From Luzula sylvatica (Eukaryota; Streptophyta; Magnoliopsida; Poales; Juncaceae): a DNA stretch of 64,000 nt. The notes under the pieces were generated by a model that saw nothing but the letters and a program-made list of their open reading frames with translations, was not told the DNA's origin and ran no database searches. Shown here in pieces: positions 34,462 to 44,790 of the stretch (the stretch's first letter is position 1; the number at the start of each line of letters is the position of its first letter). The stretch covers positions 41,351,052-41,415,051 of the forward strand of contig OX326956.1 of assembly GCA_946800325.1 (NCBI GenBank). Direction: 5' to 3'. The position numbers were made by a program, and so were the translations under genes.

Positions 34462-35043
34462 TCATAATATCGGCCTCTTTGCTCTTGGTCTCATTTGTGG
34501 TTCTAGATCTATCCGCCGCCCCCATTCACGGGTGCTTTGTCTTTCCTCTCTCCATCTGATGCAGCCAAGGCGAAAGCGAAACTTCTCGGAGTCTTTGTAC
34601 TCAGTTGGATCTATCGTTTCTCTGTCGCGGAGAGAGGCAAGGAGAAAGCCAGTTAACTTCAGCTCCTTCACATTTCTGGTCGGGATCCCCAACGACAATG
34701 ACAATGACTCTATTTCACGGGAAAATTTAAGTGAGCTGTTGTTCAATTTTCGCATGATATAATTTTGAATTGGGAGTGTCATTTTTAAAATGAGAAGCCT
34801 CTCTCTCCTTCTTTTTGGATTCACTAGCTTTCTCTTCTCAGATCCGTGAAAAGCGAGTTTCTGTTCAACCCAGATTTTTGAGGTTTGACTTTTTTTAGCT
34901 TTCTCTTCCCAGAGTTTGGACCCCAACCAAGCATTCAAGTTAGAAAATGATAAAATTTTGAAAGATTTTTGGTTTGCATCAAAGTCAATTTTGCACCCAA
35001 ATGTTTGGACCCCAAATATATTTATTTTATTTTTGGTCAACAA
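34462..35043 (-). CDS. Unrecognised 193-codon ORF
   Basis: Long for this AT-rich background. The N-terminal half is Lys/Asn-rich and low-complexity. The C-terminal half (GFLLASLRDRETIDPTEYKD and a following Arg-rich, charged stretch) comes from GC-richer DNA that looks more like a former exon or leader. I recognise no family and see no clear promoter. It lies 42 bp left of a reverse-strand Helitron end. It may be chance or the edge of a decayed gene. Confidence 0.25.
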   Translation of the reverse strand: MLTKNKINIFGVQTFGCKIDFDANQKSFKILSFSNLNAWLGSKLWEEKAKKSQTSKIWVEQKLAFHGSEKRKLVNPKRRRERLLILKMTLPIQNYIMRKLNNSSLKFSREIESLSLSLGIPTRNVKELKLTGFLLASLRDRETIDPTEYKDSEKFRFRLGCIRWREERQSTREWGRRIDLEPQMRPRAKRPIL

Positions 35044-35085
35044 TTTGTACAGATCACGGAAATATGTATATTTCTTTTGTATATA

Positions 35086-36030
35086 CTAGGAAAATATCCC
35101 GCGCTTCGCTGCGGGATATATTATTTGATAAGAAATAATATAATAAGCAAAAGTAATTACTTGATATATTATTTTATAAGAAATAAAAGACGCAGTTTGG
35201 TACCAATCAAAAATATTATAATAAGCACAAAAAAACGCAGCTTGGTATCAATCAAAACTTCTATAATAAGCAAAAAAAAAAATAATACCAGCTCAGACTA
35301 ACAAAAAGTATTTGGGTGAATAGTATTTTATTAACAGTAAAATTATAGTATACAAATTATATTTATTAATACGATGAAAAATTCAAATATTTTATTTATA
35401 ACACAAGACATATGTCAATTATATTTATTAATACGATGAAAAATTCAAATATTTTATTTAGAACACAAGACATATGTCAATTATATTTATTAATACGATG
35501 AAAAATTATAATATTTTATTTAGAACACAAGACATATGTCAATTATTTTATTAATACGATAAAAAATTCAAATATTTTATTTAGAACACAACACATATGT
35601 CAAATAAAATAAAATTCCAAAAAAAAAAAAAAAAAAAAAACACGACGAACAGTACCCGGGGAACAGTGCTAGGATGAACAGTACCGAGGTGAACAGTGTC
35701 ATGATGAACAGCACCATGTGAACAGTACCGGGTGAACAGTATTGATGATGTGGCCTCACCCCATCTCTTCTATTCAAAAATTATAATATTTTATTTAGAA
35801 CACAAGACATATGTCAATTATTTTATTAATACGATAAAAAATTCAAATATTTTATTTAGAATACAACACATATGTCAAATAAAATAAAATTCCCAAAAAA
35901 AAAAAAAAAAAAAAAAACACGATGAACAGTACCCGGGGGAACAGTGCTAGGATGAACAGTACCGGGTGAACAGTATTGATGATGTGGCCTCACCCCATCT
36001 CTTCTATTAAAAAATTAATGGGAGGGGAGA
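35086..36030 (-). mobile_element. Non-autonomous Helitron, reverse strand, internally amplified
   Basis: Read on the minus strand it starts TCTCCCCTCCCATTAA (at about 36030) and ends with hairpin CCCGCAGCGAAGCGCGGG-type sequence, a short AT spacer, and CTAG (35086-35089) then T. The ends match those of 6675-7312. Inside, a 62-63-bp unit (ttaatacgatgaaaaattcaaatatttt...) is repeated about six times. A block of some 200 bp containing poly-A plus the gaacagtacc array and the catcaccccatc-type segment is present twice (about 35560-35770 and 35840-36010). No Rep/helicase. Confidence 0.8.
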
Positions 36031-36127
36031 ATTTTGCATATTTGAATATTTTTTGTTATGAATATGTATATTTATTTTGTTATATTTTTGAATACTTTTA
36101 TTCTCCATAACTGCACAAAAAAGTAAG

Positions 36128-37320
36128 TTGTCCACTTGTCCGCGTAAGCCGCGTACCGCGTGAAGCCGCGTACCGCGTGAAGCCACGTACCGCGTGAGCC
36201 GCGAGCCGCGTACCTTGTGAAGCTGCGTACCGCGTGAGCTGTGTACCGCGTGCAGCCGAGCCGCGTACCGCGTACCGAGTGAAGCCGCGTACCGTGTGAA
36301 GCCGAGCCGCGTATCGCGTGAAGCCGCGTACCGCGTAAGCTGCGTACCGGGTATGTCGCGTACCGAGTGAAGCCGCGTACCGAGTGAAGCCGCGTACCGT
36401 GTGAAGCCGAGCCGCGTACCGCGTGAAGCCGCGTACCGCGTAAGCTGCGTACCGGGTATGCCGCGTACCGAGTGAAGCCGCGTACCGCGTGAATCCGAGG
36501 CGCGTACCGCGTGAAGCCGAGCCGCGTACCGTTTAAGCTGCGTACCTGGTAAAGTCGAGCCTCGTACTCAATGTTACAGAAATCGCTAGGCGCTAGTCGG
36601 GCGGACGGGCACCGTCTAGCGCCTAGAGGGATTAATCGGGGATTAATCGGATCTAGGCGGATTTGTAATTTTACATAATTTTTGTCATTTTTTTAATTTT
36701 TATATATTATAATTTGTCCTATAATTTTTTATACTAAAAATAATGTATATTGATTTATTTAAAACAACGTCCAAACAAATTATAACATGAAATATACATA
36801 TTAATTTATTTAAAATAACGTCCAAACAAATTGTAACCTGAAATCTACAAAATACCATTAATAAAAATTCAAATAAATCACAAAATAAAATTACTAAAAA
36901 TAGAAATAAGAAAGGAAATGAATTGTGGGTCTTAATAAAAAAAAATAAAAAATAAAAAAAATAAAAATTGGACTGGGCGGACCTAGACGGAATAATGCGG
37001 GCCTAGGCGCTATTTAGGCGTACATAGGCGGAATTCCGCCTAGACAGGAACACCTAGGCTAAACGCGGCCGCCTAGACCGATTTTTAGAACATTGCTCGT
37101 ACTGCGTAAGCCGCGTACCGCGTGAAGCCGCGTACCGGGCGAAGCCGAGCCTCGTACCGCGTAAGCCGCGTACCGCGTAATGCCGCGTACCGCGTGAAGC
37201 CGAGCCGCGTACTGCTTAAGCCGCGTACCGCGTGAAGCCGAGCCGCGTACTGCGTGAAGCCGAGCCTCGTACCGCGTAAAGCCGCATGAATCGCGCGTGC
37301 CGCTTGAACCGCGACCGGTT
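36128..37320 (+). repeat. GC-rich 17-bp satellite (GCCGCGTACCGCGTGAA)
   Basis: Dozens of variants of gccgcgtaccgcgtgaa, often paired with gccgagccgcgtacc. The array is strongly GC- and CpG-rich against an AT-rich background. It is split by a hAT MITE at 36569-37095; the same unit continues on both sides. The minus-strand ORF at 37216-37428 is only this repeat. Confidence 0.9.
36569..37095. mobile_element. hAT-type MITE inserted in the satellite
   Basis: The left end is CAATGTTACAGAAATCG and the reverse complement of the right end is CAATGTTCTAAAAATCG. A perfect 8-bp target duplication CTCGTACT, made from the satellite unit, lies at 36561-36568 and 37096-37103. Subterminal zones carry repeated CTAGGCG/CGCCTAG motifs; the centre is AT-rich. 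There is no ORF. A related terminus lies at 44696. Confidence 0.9.
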
Positions 37321-37374
37321 TCTTCTTTTTAAATCACGGTTCGGTATTCTTTCCTTAGTGCGTTTTTTTAAGTG

Positions 37375-37605
37375 ATGATGTACATCCCCCACTATCATCC
37401 CCCACCACTCTTGATGACGTGTCATCACTAAAAATTAACACACAAGTACATGACTTAGCACCTTAATTTGATGTTAGATCATAATATAATATAAATAACG
37501 CGCAAATTTTGATGTTAACTCATGTTTTTGTGTTAAATTATAAGGTGTTAATTCATAGCTAACACATCAAGAGTTGTGGGGGACATGTAGTAGGGGAAGA
37601 GCAAC
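37375..37605. mobile_element. MITE with CATCCCC...CTTGATG ends
   Basis: The left arm gatgtacatcccccac...ccaccactcttgatgacgtg pairs with the reverse complement of the right arm (cttcccctactacatgtcccccacaactcttgatgtg). The AT-rich middle has aaattaacacacaagtacatga and its inverted partner near the other end. It is clearly related to 47851-48090. Superfamily and exact target duplication are not clear. Confidence 0.65.
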
Positions 37606-38821
37606 ATTCTCTTTTTTTAAATGTTGCACGAATTTATTTTGTGCTAAGGGTTGGAGCTTGGAGGCACGGAAGAATTCCAACTTGGAAATTGACAGGCGAC
37701 AATAACGAGCATGCGATGATAGGAACCGTCAGAGGCTGCTTGGTTTGTTGGGCCATGAACAAAGAATATAGTGACTAGACTGGTAGACCTGTTTTAATGA
37801 TTTGCATCGTGAATGTAAAGTGGGGGAATCATTATAGACTTGTTTCTCTCTCCTAATTTAATATTCCGGCTGTCTTAGAGTTCCAATGTTACATTACACT
37901 CTTTTGTCCATCATTATTACGATTGACGAGGAACATATTTATATTTAATTAAAACATGATATATGAATGTGCCGTTTATTTGTTAGTTTTATTTCATAGT
38001 CTTTAATTAGTTTCTTAAAATGTTATCAAATTAAGTAGGATATTTAAAGTAAAACATGATATATGAATAGCAGAATAGGTGTAAGTGAAGCTCATATGAT
38101 TGAATAACAGTTATGCTTGTTGGTCCGAAATGATCCAGAAATGAAAATGTAAGATACAGTCGGATAATGATCAAATCGCATAAATATTCGTTTAATTTTT
38201 TTTTTTCCAATATGAATGAATATGAATAGTAATCGAACGAATACTATGTGTGAATACGAATACAGTTCATATATTATAATAGAAATACGAATACAGATTA
38301 ATTTCAGATATTAACAATTTATATCATAATTATATTATTTACTAAAATGTCTATCTCAAAAAAAAAAAAATATTTAACTGCAAAATAATAAATATTATTC
38401 ATATAAAAAATATTAGCATGTCAACCAACATATATAATAATATTCTTCTAATTCGAGATATTCAAATATCATTAATAAAAACAATCATAAACAACAACAA
38501 AAAAAACAAAAAAAACACAAAAAAAAATACAAACATAACAAATATGTACATTCTTTGGTTTTGGTACCTGTACTAGCACGAGTGCAATGAAACTAATTTG
38601 TGGTTATTAAATTGTTAATTATTCATTCATCCCTTTTCGCCATTTCATTTAAATATTTTGTGGTTTTTCTTTTCATTTTTTAAGATTTTGGACGATTTCA
38701 TTTTTAATGAAAATATGGCAAATACGCCCATTATTCATTTGTTTCTTCGTTTACCAATTCACATATTAATTTGACGTCACGAATCACATATCAATATACA
38801 AATTATTCACATAGTAATTTT
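37606..38821. other. AT-rich intergenic, no gene seen
   Basis: No recognisable coding or RNA signal. Flank of the LINE insertion. Confidence 0.5.
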
Positions 38822-38835
38822 AAAAAAATCCTAAA

Positions 38836-41069
38836 GGAAATAAAGGACTCAATAATGAATATCAAAATCCACATCACTGGTCTCACATGAGTGTCTAGCT
38901 GTACCCTTCACGGAAAAGGAAATAAAGAACTCAATAATGAATATCTCTAAAGGCAAAACATCAGGTCAAGACGGGCTCCCAATAGAATTCTTCCAGCAAA
39001 ATTGGGAAGTAATCAAACAGGACGTATTGGATCTTATCCAACAGTTTCAAAATCATATCCTTGACCTTAGACCCATTAATAGGGCCCAGATTACGCTCAT
39101 ACCAAAAACAAAAGGGGCCCATCATCTACAGGAATTTAGACCCATCAGTATCATCACGTCCATCGCCAAAATTATATCAAAATCCCTAGCAGAGCGACTC
39201 CAACCATTACTCCCGTCTCTTATCAATCAAAAGCAATCAGCTTTCATCAAACAAAGATCAATCATAGAGACTTTCCTAGTAGCCAGGGAACTACTGTCAA
39301 ACTTTCACAAAAGAAAAATCCCAGCTATTATGATCAAGCTTGACTTTACAAAAGCCTTCGATAACATTTCATGGGATTATCTAAAACAAATACTTATCGT
39401 AAGAGGGTTCCCAGATAGATGGATTCTTTGGATCATGGCGATCCTAAACTCCTCTTCCTCGACAATTAAACTTAACGGACAGGAAGGACCTCCTTTTTTT
39501 CACAAAAAAGGACTTAGACAGGGGGACCCACTTTCACCCCTACTTTTTAATCTAGTGGTGGACACCCTACAACCAATTATCTCAAACATCAACCTCCTCA
39601 TGGAGACATCAATTTGTAGAGCACCAACAGCCCTACAATATGCTGATGACACTCTCATCTTTATGGAAGCATCCCCGAGGAATATGAAAATATTATCTTT
39701 GGCACTCAAACTATTCTCTTCCATTTCGGGCCTTCAAATAAATTGGTCCAAATCAAGCTTTGTGCCCATTGCAGTACCAGACCATCACCATGAATTGATT
39801 GGAAACATCTTGGGTTGCGACAAAAAATCACTACCCATACAATACCTGGGTCTACCACTTTCAATTAAGAAACCAACTAAAATCACATTCCAGCCGCTCC
39901 TGGATAAAGTGCAAGATAGATTGTCAATTTGGAAAGGTAAATTATTATCACTTGGGGGAAGATTAACCTTAGTACAATCCGTGCTAACGGCACTCCCGTT
40001 ACATTACATGCAAGCTATGACGCTTCCCAAATGGTTGATCCAAAAAATCGACAAAGCGGCTAGGAACTTTTTGTGGAGAGGGAAACAATCATGCTCAGGT
40101 GGCCACTGTCTGATCAGTTGGAATAGAGTCACGCTCCCAAAGATAAATGGAGGCCTTGGAGTGATAAATCTATCCATCCATAATAACTCCCTCCTCTTAA
40201 AATGGTTATGGAAACTCCTAGCCGAGCCGGAGGGACTATGGGCACAATCGATAGCTTCAATTTATAATATGGAAACACCACAAGATTTGATAAGTATACC
40301 CAACAAATACTCTTCATACTTCATAAAGGATCTTATCAAGTTGCTCCCTTTTTTTAAAATCTCCGCCTTCAAGGTTAACAACATATGGAAATGGAAATGG
40401 AACTCCAAAGGAACATTCTCATCGGCAGCCACATATCGTATTTGGGCAAATCCCGGAATAATAGTTCGTTGGAACGACAAATTGTGGAAAGCAAAGATCC
40501 CACAAAAAGTTAAATTCTTCGCATGGCTATTGTTCAACCAACGACTCATGACGGCGGACAACCTAATCAAAAAAGGATGGCCGTGCCAAATGACCTGCCC
40601 CAATTGTTCTAATGGTTCGGTCGAAAACACGAACCACCTTTTCATGGAATGCTCTTTCGCCAAAGCCATTTGGTACAAATTATCCACCGTTATGGGTAAA
40701 CCAATTAGGACGGACACCGATATTACATCCATGTGGATTGCCAATAAAAATAGATTCCAAGATCGAGAGCGAGCAATCTGGGATAAAACGTTCATGGCAT
40801 GCGTCTGGAATATATGGAAAAGAAGGAACAAAATGATTTTCACGAAGAAAAGTCTACCAATCGCAAACACATTCACGCTAGCGATGCAGGAGGCCGAGAG
40901 GTGGAACATCCTAGGATAAGCTTTTTATTGTACGGTTTACATGGTTTGTACTTTGTCGCTATAGGTTGCTAGGAGGTAGAGTCTTACAGAACCGTGATAA
41001 ACATATGTAAATACTCTTTTTTTATATTAATTAAAAATCCGAGCAACAATTCAGTTGCTCATTCAAAAA
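38836..41069 (+). mobile_element. 5-prime-truncated L1-type LINE
   Basis: A perfect 14-bp target duplication AAAAAAATCCTAAA lies at 38822-38835 and 41070-41083, with a poly-A tail merging into the right copy. The body keeps only the later part of ORF2 (RT, C-terminal zinc-finger region) and a short 3-prime UTR with a small hairpin (gagcaacaattcagttgctc). The first 100 bp are odd: ggaaataaag(g/a)actcaataatgaatatc occurs twice (38836 and 38918), the first copy running into unrelated sequence, so a duplication or template switch accompanied insertion. Confidence 0.9.
38937..40919 (+). CDS. LINE ORF2 reverse transcriptase, 5-prime truncated, open
   Basis: 660 residues from an internal ATG. The coding sense starts slightly upstream (EIKNSIMNISKGK). 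RT motifs are present in order: GKTSGQDGLPIEFF, FRPISIITSIAKIISK, AFIKQRSI, KLDFTKAFDNISW, GLRQGDPLSPLLF, the catalytic LQYADDTLIFM, and the GLQINWSKS and YLGLPL boxes. Near the C-terminus lies a zf-RVT domain: WNDKLWKAKIPQKVKFFAWL and CPNCSNGSVENTNHLFMECSFAKAIW. In intact L1 elements, ORF2 nicks DNA with an N-terminal endonuclease and copies the RNA in place. That endonuclease is missing here by truncation, so the copy cannot be autonomous. No stop interrupts the remaining frame, so it is young. Confidence 0.92.
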   Translation: MNISKGKTSGQDGLPIEFFQQNWEVIKQDVLDLIQQFQNHILDLRPINRAQITLIPKTKGAHHLQEFRPISIITSIAKIISKSLAERLQPLLPSLINQKQSAFIKQRSIIETFLVARELLSNFHKRKIPAIMIKLDFTKAFDNISWDYLKQILIVRGFPDRWILWIMAILNSSSSTIKLNGQEGPPFFHKKGLRQGDPLSPLLFNLVVDTLQPIISNINLLMETSICRAPTALQYADDTLIFMEASPRNMKILSLALKLFSSISGLQINWSKSSFVPIAVPDHHHELIGNILGCDKKSLPIQYLGLPLSIKKPTKITFQPLLDKVQDRLSIWKGKLLSLGGRLTLVQSVLTALPLHYMQAMTLPKWLIQKIDKAARNFLWRGKQSCSGGHCLISWNRVTLPKINGGLGVINLSIHNNSLLLKWLWKLLAEPEGLWAQSIASIYNMETPQDLISIPNKYSSYFIKDLIKLLPFFKISAFKVNNIWKWKWNSKGTFSSAATYRIWANPGIIVRWNDKLWKAKIPQKVKFFAWLLFNQRLMTADNLIKKGWPCQMTCPNCSNGSVENTNHLFMECSFAKAIWYKLSTVMGKPIRTDTDITSMWIANKNRFQDRERAIWDKTFMACVWNIWKRRNKMIFTKKSLPIANTFTLAMQEAERWNILG

Positions 41070-41182
41070 AAAAAAATCCTAAAAAAAATTTAGCTTACAA
41101 TAATTTTAAAAGAACAACAATATTAAAAAAACATCTTGAATTTTTTTTAAAAAATCACGAATTTTTTTAAAAATGTGATATA

Positions 41183-41213
41183 CTAGCGTGGTACCCACAC
41201 AATTGCGCGGGTT
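41183..41213 (-). mobile_element. 3-prime terminus of a reverse-strand Helitron
   Basis: On the minus strand: hairpin ACCCGCGCAATTGTGTGGGT, spacer ACCACG, then CTAG (41183-41186) and host T. This is the standard Helitron end. The 5-prime end must lie to the right. I could not place it, but gene fragments on the same strand up to at least 44.0 kb suggest a large element. Confidence 0.65.
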
Positions 41214-42863
41214 TATTGTTAAACAAAATCGTACTTTTTTTTTATATTTTGTGCGAGTATTTCTTGGATGAATCGCAACATGTTTTATGCTTTACGATAA
41301 TAAAGAGACAATTTAATAAAGAGATAATCTAATAAAGAAATAATGTAAAAAAAGAATATTATTTTACCCAACTTTAATAAAGAGATAATTTACAATAATT
41401 ACAAATAATATCTAGTTTTAATTAATTTCATTATTAAAAATCAATGCAGTCAAATGCGTTATTTGTGAACTTATTTTTTATGTTTCGAAAGATAATGATG
41501 TCAGTAAACTGACAAACACGAATTTAAGAAAAATTGGTTTTATGCAATATTTGCTTGTAGTGAGGGTGAATGTTATTTTCTTACCAATCATGATATTATG
41601 GTTGGCTTTAAATGGATTTCCATTTTTCGAAAGTACAGAATTGTACATATGTAGTGTCATTTGCTTGCTTCAAAATGAATGAATTGCAACCCATAACTAA
41701 AAAAACCAAATTTATTAAGATTGTGTGTACTTCTTAATATTGAGAAAATATAGGGACGCGAAGCAAGACCGCCAAAGCCGAGCATGCTGCCATAGGTTTT
41801 GTCGTGCCCTATATAAAAATTTCACAAATCAATTTGGTTGTTTTTGCAATTTTATTAACAAATTTACGCATTTTCACGAATTTAAAGGAATAAATGATAT
41901 GTCCATTTTTTTAGTTATATTGAATCAGTATGTAAATGTAATGATAATACACATACCTGAGACCGAAGATAGACTCTTAAGTGGCTGAAGCGCGACATTT
42001 GTTTAGAAATCGGGTAGAGAACACAAAAAATACAAAGCTGCCGCAGCCGTCATATTCGGGCCCTGACCGAGCCCAACCACGCTACCCAAATTGATCCAAA
42101 GAACCGAAAATAGGCAAGGCGGTTAATAAAAGCAACAAAAAGACGCGTTTGTAGGGAGAGCGATAACATTTCGTAATTTCCAGACATGTATGCTAGCGAA
42201 CATAGCGGTTCCAGGCCCGATGCGAGTCTGAATAAAACCAAGTACCCCATTATGTTCTTGAACCCAGTGGACCCCATCCGATAATCTGTTCCCTCGGAAC
42301 TCGCTACTATTTTTCAAAGAACAAAACATTCATTTCAGTCCCAAAAAATATCAAAATTACAAAGAGGTCCTTACATTACCAAAAGTAACGTGAGCAATAA
42401 ACATATCCTCCAATTCTCTGCGAAGTCGGAAAGCAACTGCTCGAGTCCCCTTCTGCGTTGTCAGCCATTTGTTCTCCTAGTCTCAACAACTCGTCTTGCG
42501 TAATTTGTGTCTTCTGATGCAACCTTTCACCCCAAACAAAAATTAATAATCACAGGGGCATTTATGATAATATCGAAAACATTATAAGAAAATAAGCGTA
42601 CATGTTGAGAATGTTAGGGAGACGAATTTTCATTCGGTTCAGAATCTGATTGGCTAAATTCTCGGCCAAGACGATTCTGGCGAGTTTATCGCGAGCAGCA
42701 CAGCACATGTTAGAATGGACTTGAGAGTCTCGGATTTGGCACAACATGCTGTCGCGAGGTAGTTCTTGTCAAATGATCCACTTGTGCCCAAACTGCCGAT
42801 TGATATCTCAAAAAAATAGAAATAAAAGAATATTTGGTCGTAACTTAAATAATGTAAAAAATA
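41214..42863 (-). other. Unresolved, gene-like stretches on the minus strand
   Basis: 41214-42000 is AT-rich. 42050-42330, 42365-42480 and 42560-42770 are GC-richer with long open minus-strand frames (for example the segment reading KLARIVLAENLANQILNRMK). They look like exons, but I do not recognise their families. They lie between a Helitron end and recognisable captured gene fragments. Confidence 0.35.
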
Positions 42864-43620
42864 CCCGTCTATTAGCGGGAGTTCTGCCGCAAGAAAGGCG
42901 AACGACTTGTTGCCCGATTTGAGTTCCGTGAAGCCTTTGCAATGGTGTTGCTGACATCATGATCTGGCACGATTGGAGGAAGAACTACATAAGGATTAAG
43001 AACCTTCGACACAAAACTATATATACATAAGAACCAGAACCCTAAACCCTAGACACGCAAAAAGTTAAAGAATCATAATTACCTCTTTGCATTGCTTATC
43101 CTCATTTGTCTCGTGGAGCAAAACATGCCGTTCATCTCAGCGATGGCACAGTCCTTGTTGGTCTCATTAGCGAATTTGACGAACCCGCATCCCTTGGATG
43201 GACCGGTGGTCGCGTCTATGACTACCTTGGCTCCTCTCACTAACGGATAGTTTGCACGTCTCCCATTTTGTAAGGGGCGAATTTGATATTATCAGCTTTT
43301 GCAGGGGTAAAAATGAAACCGGAGGAAATGAAATGGAACTTTTATTGACCTGTTGGATTAAATCGGTGATATCTGGAGGTAAATCAACGACAAAAATGGA
43401 GTGATTAGGTACAGCCAGAGCACTTATCGCGTGAACTGAATGAGGCCCAGGTTAAATGGATGTTCTGTGTACAACATTATTTGTAATCCATTGTAAGTTA
43501 ATAGAACCCTCTCCGCAGCTTCATACGCAACGAATTCAATGAACCCTTAACCTTCGTCGTAACGCCCTAGAACAGAACCCTCCCCGCAGCTTCGTGAGCA
43601 ATAAACTTATCTTTACACTT
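42864..43620 (-). pseudogene. RBP45/RBP47-like RNA-binding protein fragment (RRM1 end to RRM3 end)
   Basis: In minus-strand order: RRM1 end GFIEFVAYEAAERVL (43440-43620) with a stop just before GFIEF; RRM2 start NHSIFVVDLPPDITD (43350-43440); RRM2 rest VRGAKVVIDATTGPSKGCGF, then VKFANETNKDCAIAEMNG and FCSTRQMRIS (43084-43255); and RRM3 end LQRLHGTQIGQQVVRLSCGR (42864-42960). These are signatures of the plant oligouridylate/poly(A)-RNA-binding RBP45/47 family. Introns remain between blocks, so it was captured or duplicated as genomic DNA. RRM3 beta1-RNP1 is missing, and stops occur at 43540-43550 and after LIQFTR. Part of RRM1 is duplicated in tandem (43510-43545 and 43570-43605). It is not functional. 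Confidence 0.8.
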
Positions 43621-44036
43621 AATATATGTAAAGAAGTGCAAATTCATCAAAAAAAAGTTTGGATTGAGAGGTAATTAGCAGAATCAATTGAACAATTCGT
43701 TCAATTGTGAATCATAATGAAGTTCAAAATTTAAATTGTACGATTAATTGGAAGTAGTACCGTGCTTCTCCAAAAGCTTGAACACGTCACGATTTTTGTA
43801 ATGTATAGCATATGCAAAAGGCTATCGATAACGAAAAAGTTTAAGTTAATCAGAACAATATTCTCCTTAATCCAGCAAATTTCAATCAATACATTGAACG
43901 GTATTCATCCAATAGAGGCAAGAGAGACAATGCAATCACAAATCATACAATACTACCCCAGCGATCTTGAGAATCAACATTAGCCCCTCTCTCAAGCAAG
44001 AGCTGCGGAGGGGGTTCTGTTCTAGGGCGTTAAGAC
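43551..44036. repeat. Inverted repeat, arms about 40 bp
   Basis: The segment cgccctagaacagaaccctcc with gcagctt (43562-43592) recurs as reverse complement at about 43999-44033 (gagctgcgga...gttctgttctagggcg). One arm lies in the RRM1 fragment, the other beside the ankyrin fragment, so pieces were copied during assembly of this patchwork. Confidence 0.75.
43751..43996 (-). pseudogene. Ankyrin-repeat fragment of a plant ANK/ILK-type protein kinase
   Basis: Two minus-strand pieces: GANVDSQDRWGS (43961-43996) and AYAIHYKNRDVFKLLEKHGTT (43751-43816). The family has a continuous GxxDRWGSTPLADAxxYKNHDVIKLLEKHG ankyrin repeat in the plant integrin-linked-kinase-like (Raf-like C1) kinases, where an intron can split it. 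The join is lost or intronic here. The kinase domain is absent. The fragment lies on the same strand as, and just upstream of, the RBP45/47 fragment although the two genes are unrelated, which points to exon shuffling by a transposon. Confidence 0.6.
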
Positions 44037-44695
44037 AATGGCGCAACTCACCTGTTAGTAACAAACTTTTTATTTGTTTCGAAGAACACGATCTAGGAAG
44101 TAGCTTGATGGATCTCGCTTTCTAAAATCGCACAACCAACTCACTTGTCGAGCATTCATTAGCCTGTGACAGAACCGTCCTCATCTTTGTGGCGCACATA
44201 TTCGTTATCGTCGCTCTCTTCTGAGATTTCCGCCGCTTAACCTCTTGTGCCGTCCCGTCTCAGTACAATTTGGGGTAGAAAAATACCCTCTTCGCACGTC
44301 TCGGGTTTAGGATTTTCGTTCAGCGGGGTCCGCGTCGTCCGTGCCGCAGTAGGCATCCTCGTCGCTAGACCTAGCCACCGTTTCCTCCCCTTTCTGCCGT
44401 CGCCGCTAGGGTTTCACCCATCGCTGGGATTTTGCAAAGGTCGGTATTTTTTTGTCTCGTGCAAATGAGAAGAAGAAACGGCGTGATTGGGTTATTATTT
44501 AAAAATGCAAATAGTAATTGAAGACGTGGCCTAATAAGGAAAATGGGCATTGTTCAGGAATATATCTATTTAAAGATAACGTGTTATTTTTTCATTGGTT
44601 GGTATTTTGTGAAGTGCAAACCATTTATATTTTCCCACAAATTTCGTTAATTTGATATTTGCTATATATTATATTAACTTAATTTGCACTAAATA
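44037..44695. other. GC-richer leader-like DNA, unrecognised
   Basis: 44160-44450 is GC-rich with open frames on both strands (plus 44247-44468; minus EESDDNEYVRHKDEDGSVTG near 44165-44225). It could be a further captured first exon, but I recognise no family. The rest is AT-rich. Confidence 0.35.
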
Positions 44696-44790
44696 CAATG
44701 TTACAGAAATCGCTCGGCGCTTGATGGTCGCCGTTACAGAAATCGCTCGGCGCTCGCTAGTCGGCAGACGACCATCAAGCGCCCAAAATG
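44696..44790. mobile_element. Truncated hAT MITE terminus with local duplication
   Basis: It begins CAATGTTACAGAAATCGCT, like the MITE at 36569. The segment gttacagaaatcgctcggcg occurs twice (44700 and 44733). A hairpin is formed by cgcttgatggtcg (44718-44730) and cgaccatcaagcg (44768-44780). No matching right end was found. Confidence 0.55.

Noticed and set aside
40262..40909. 215-codon minus-strand ORF
   Set aside because: Antisense shadow of the LINE reverse transcriptase.
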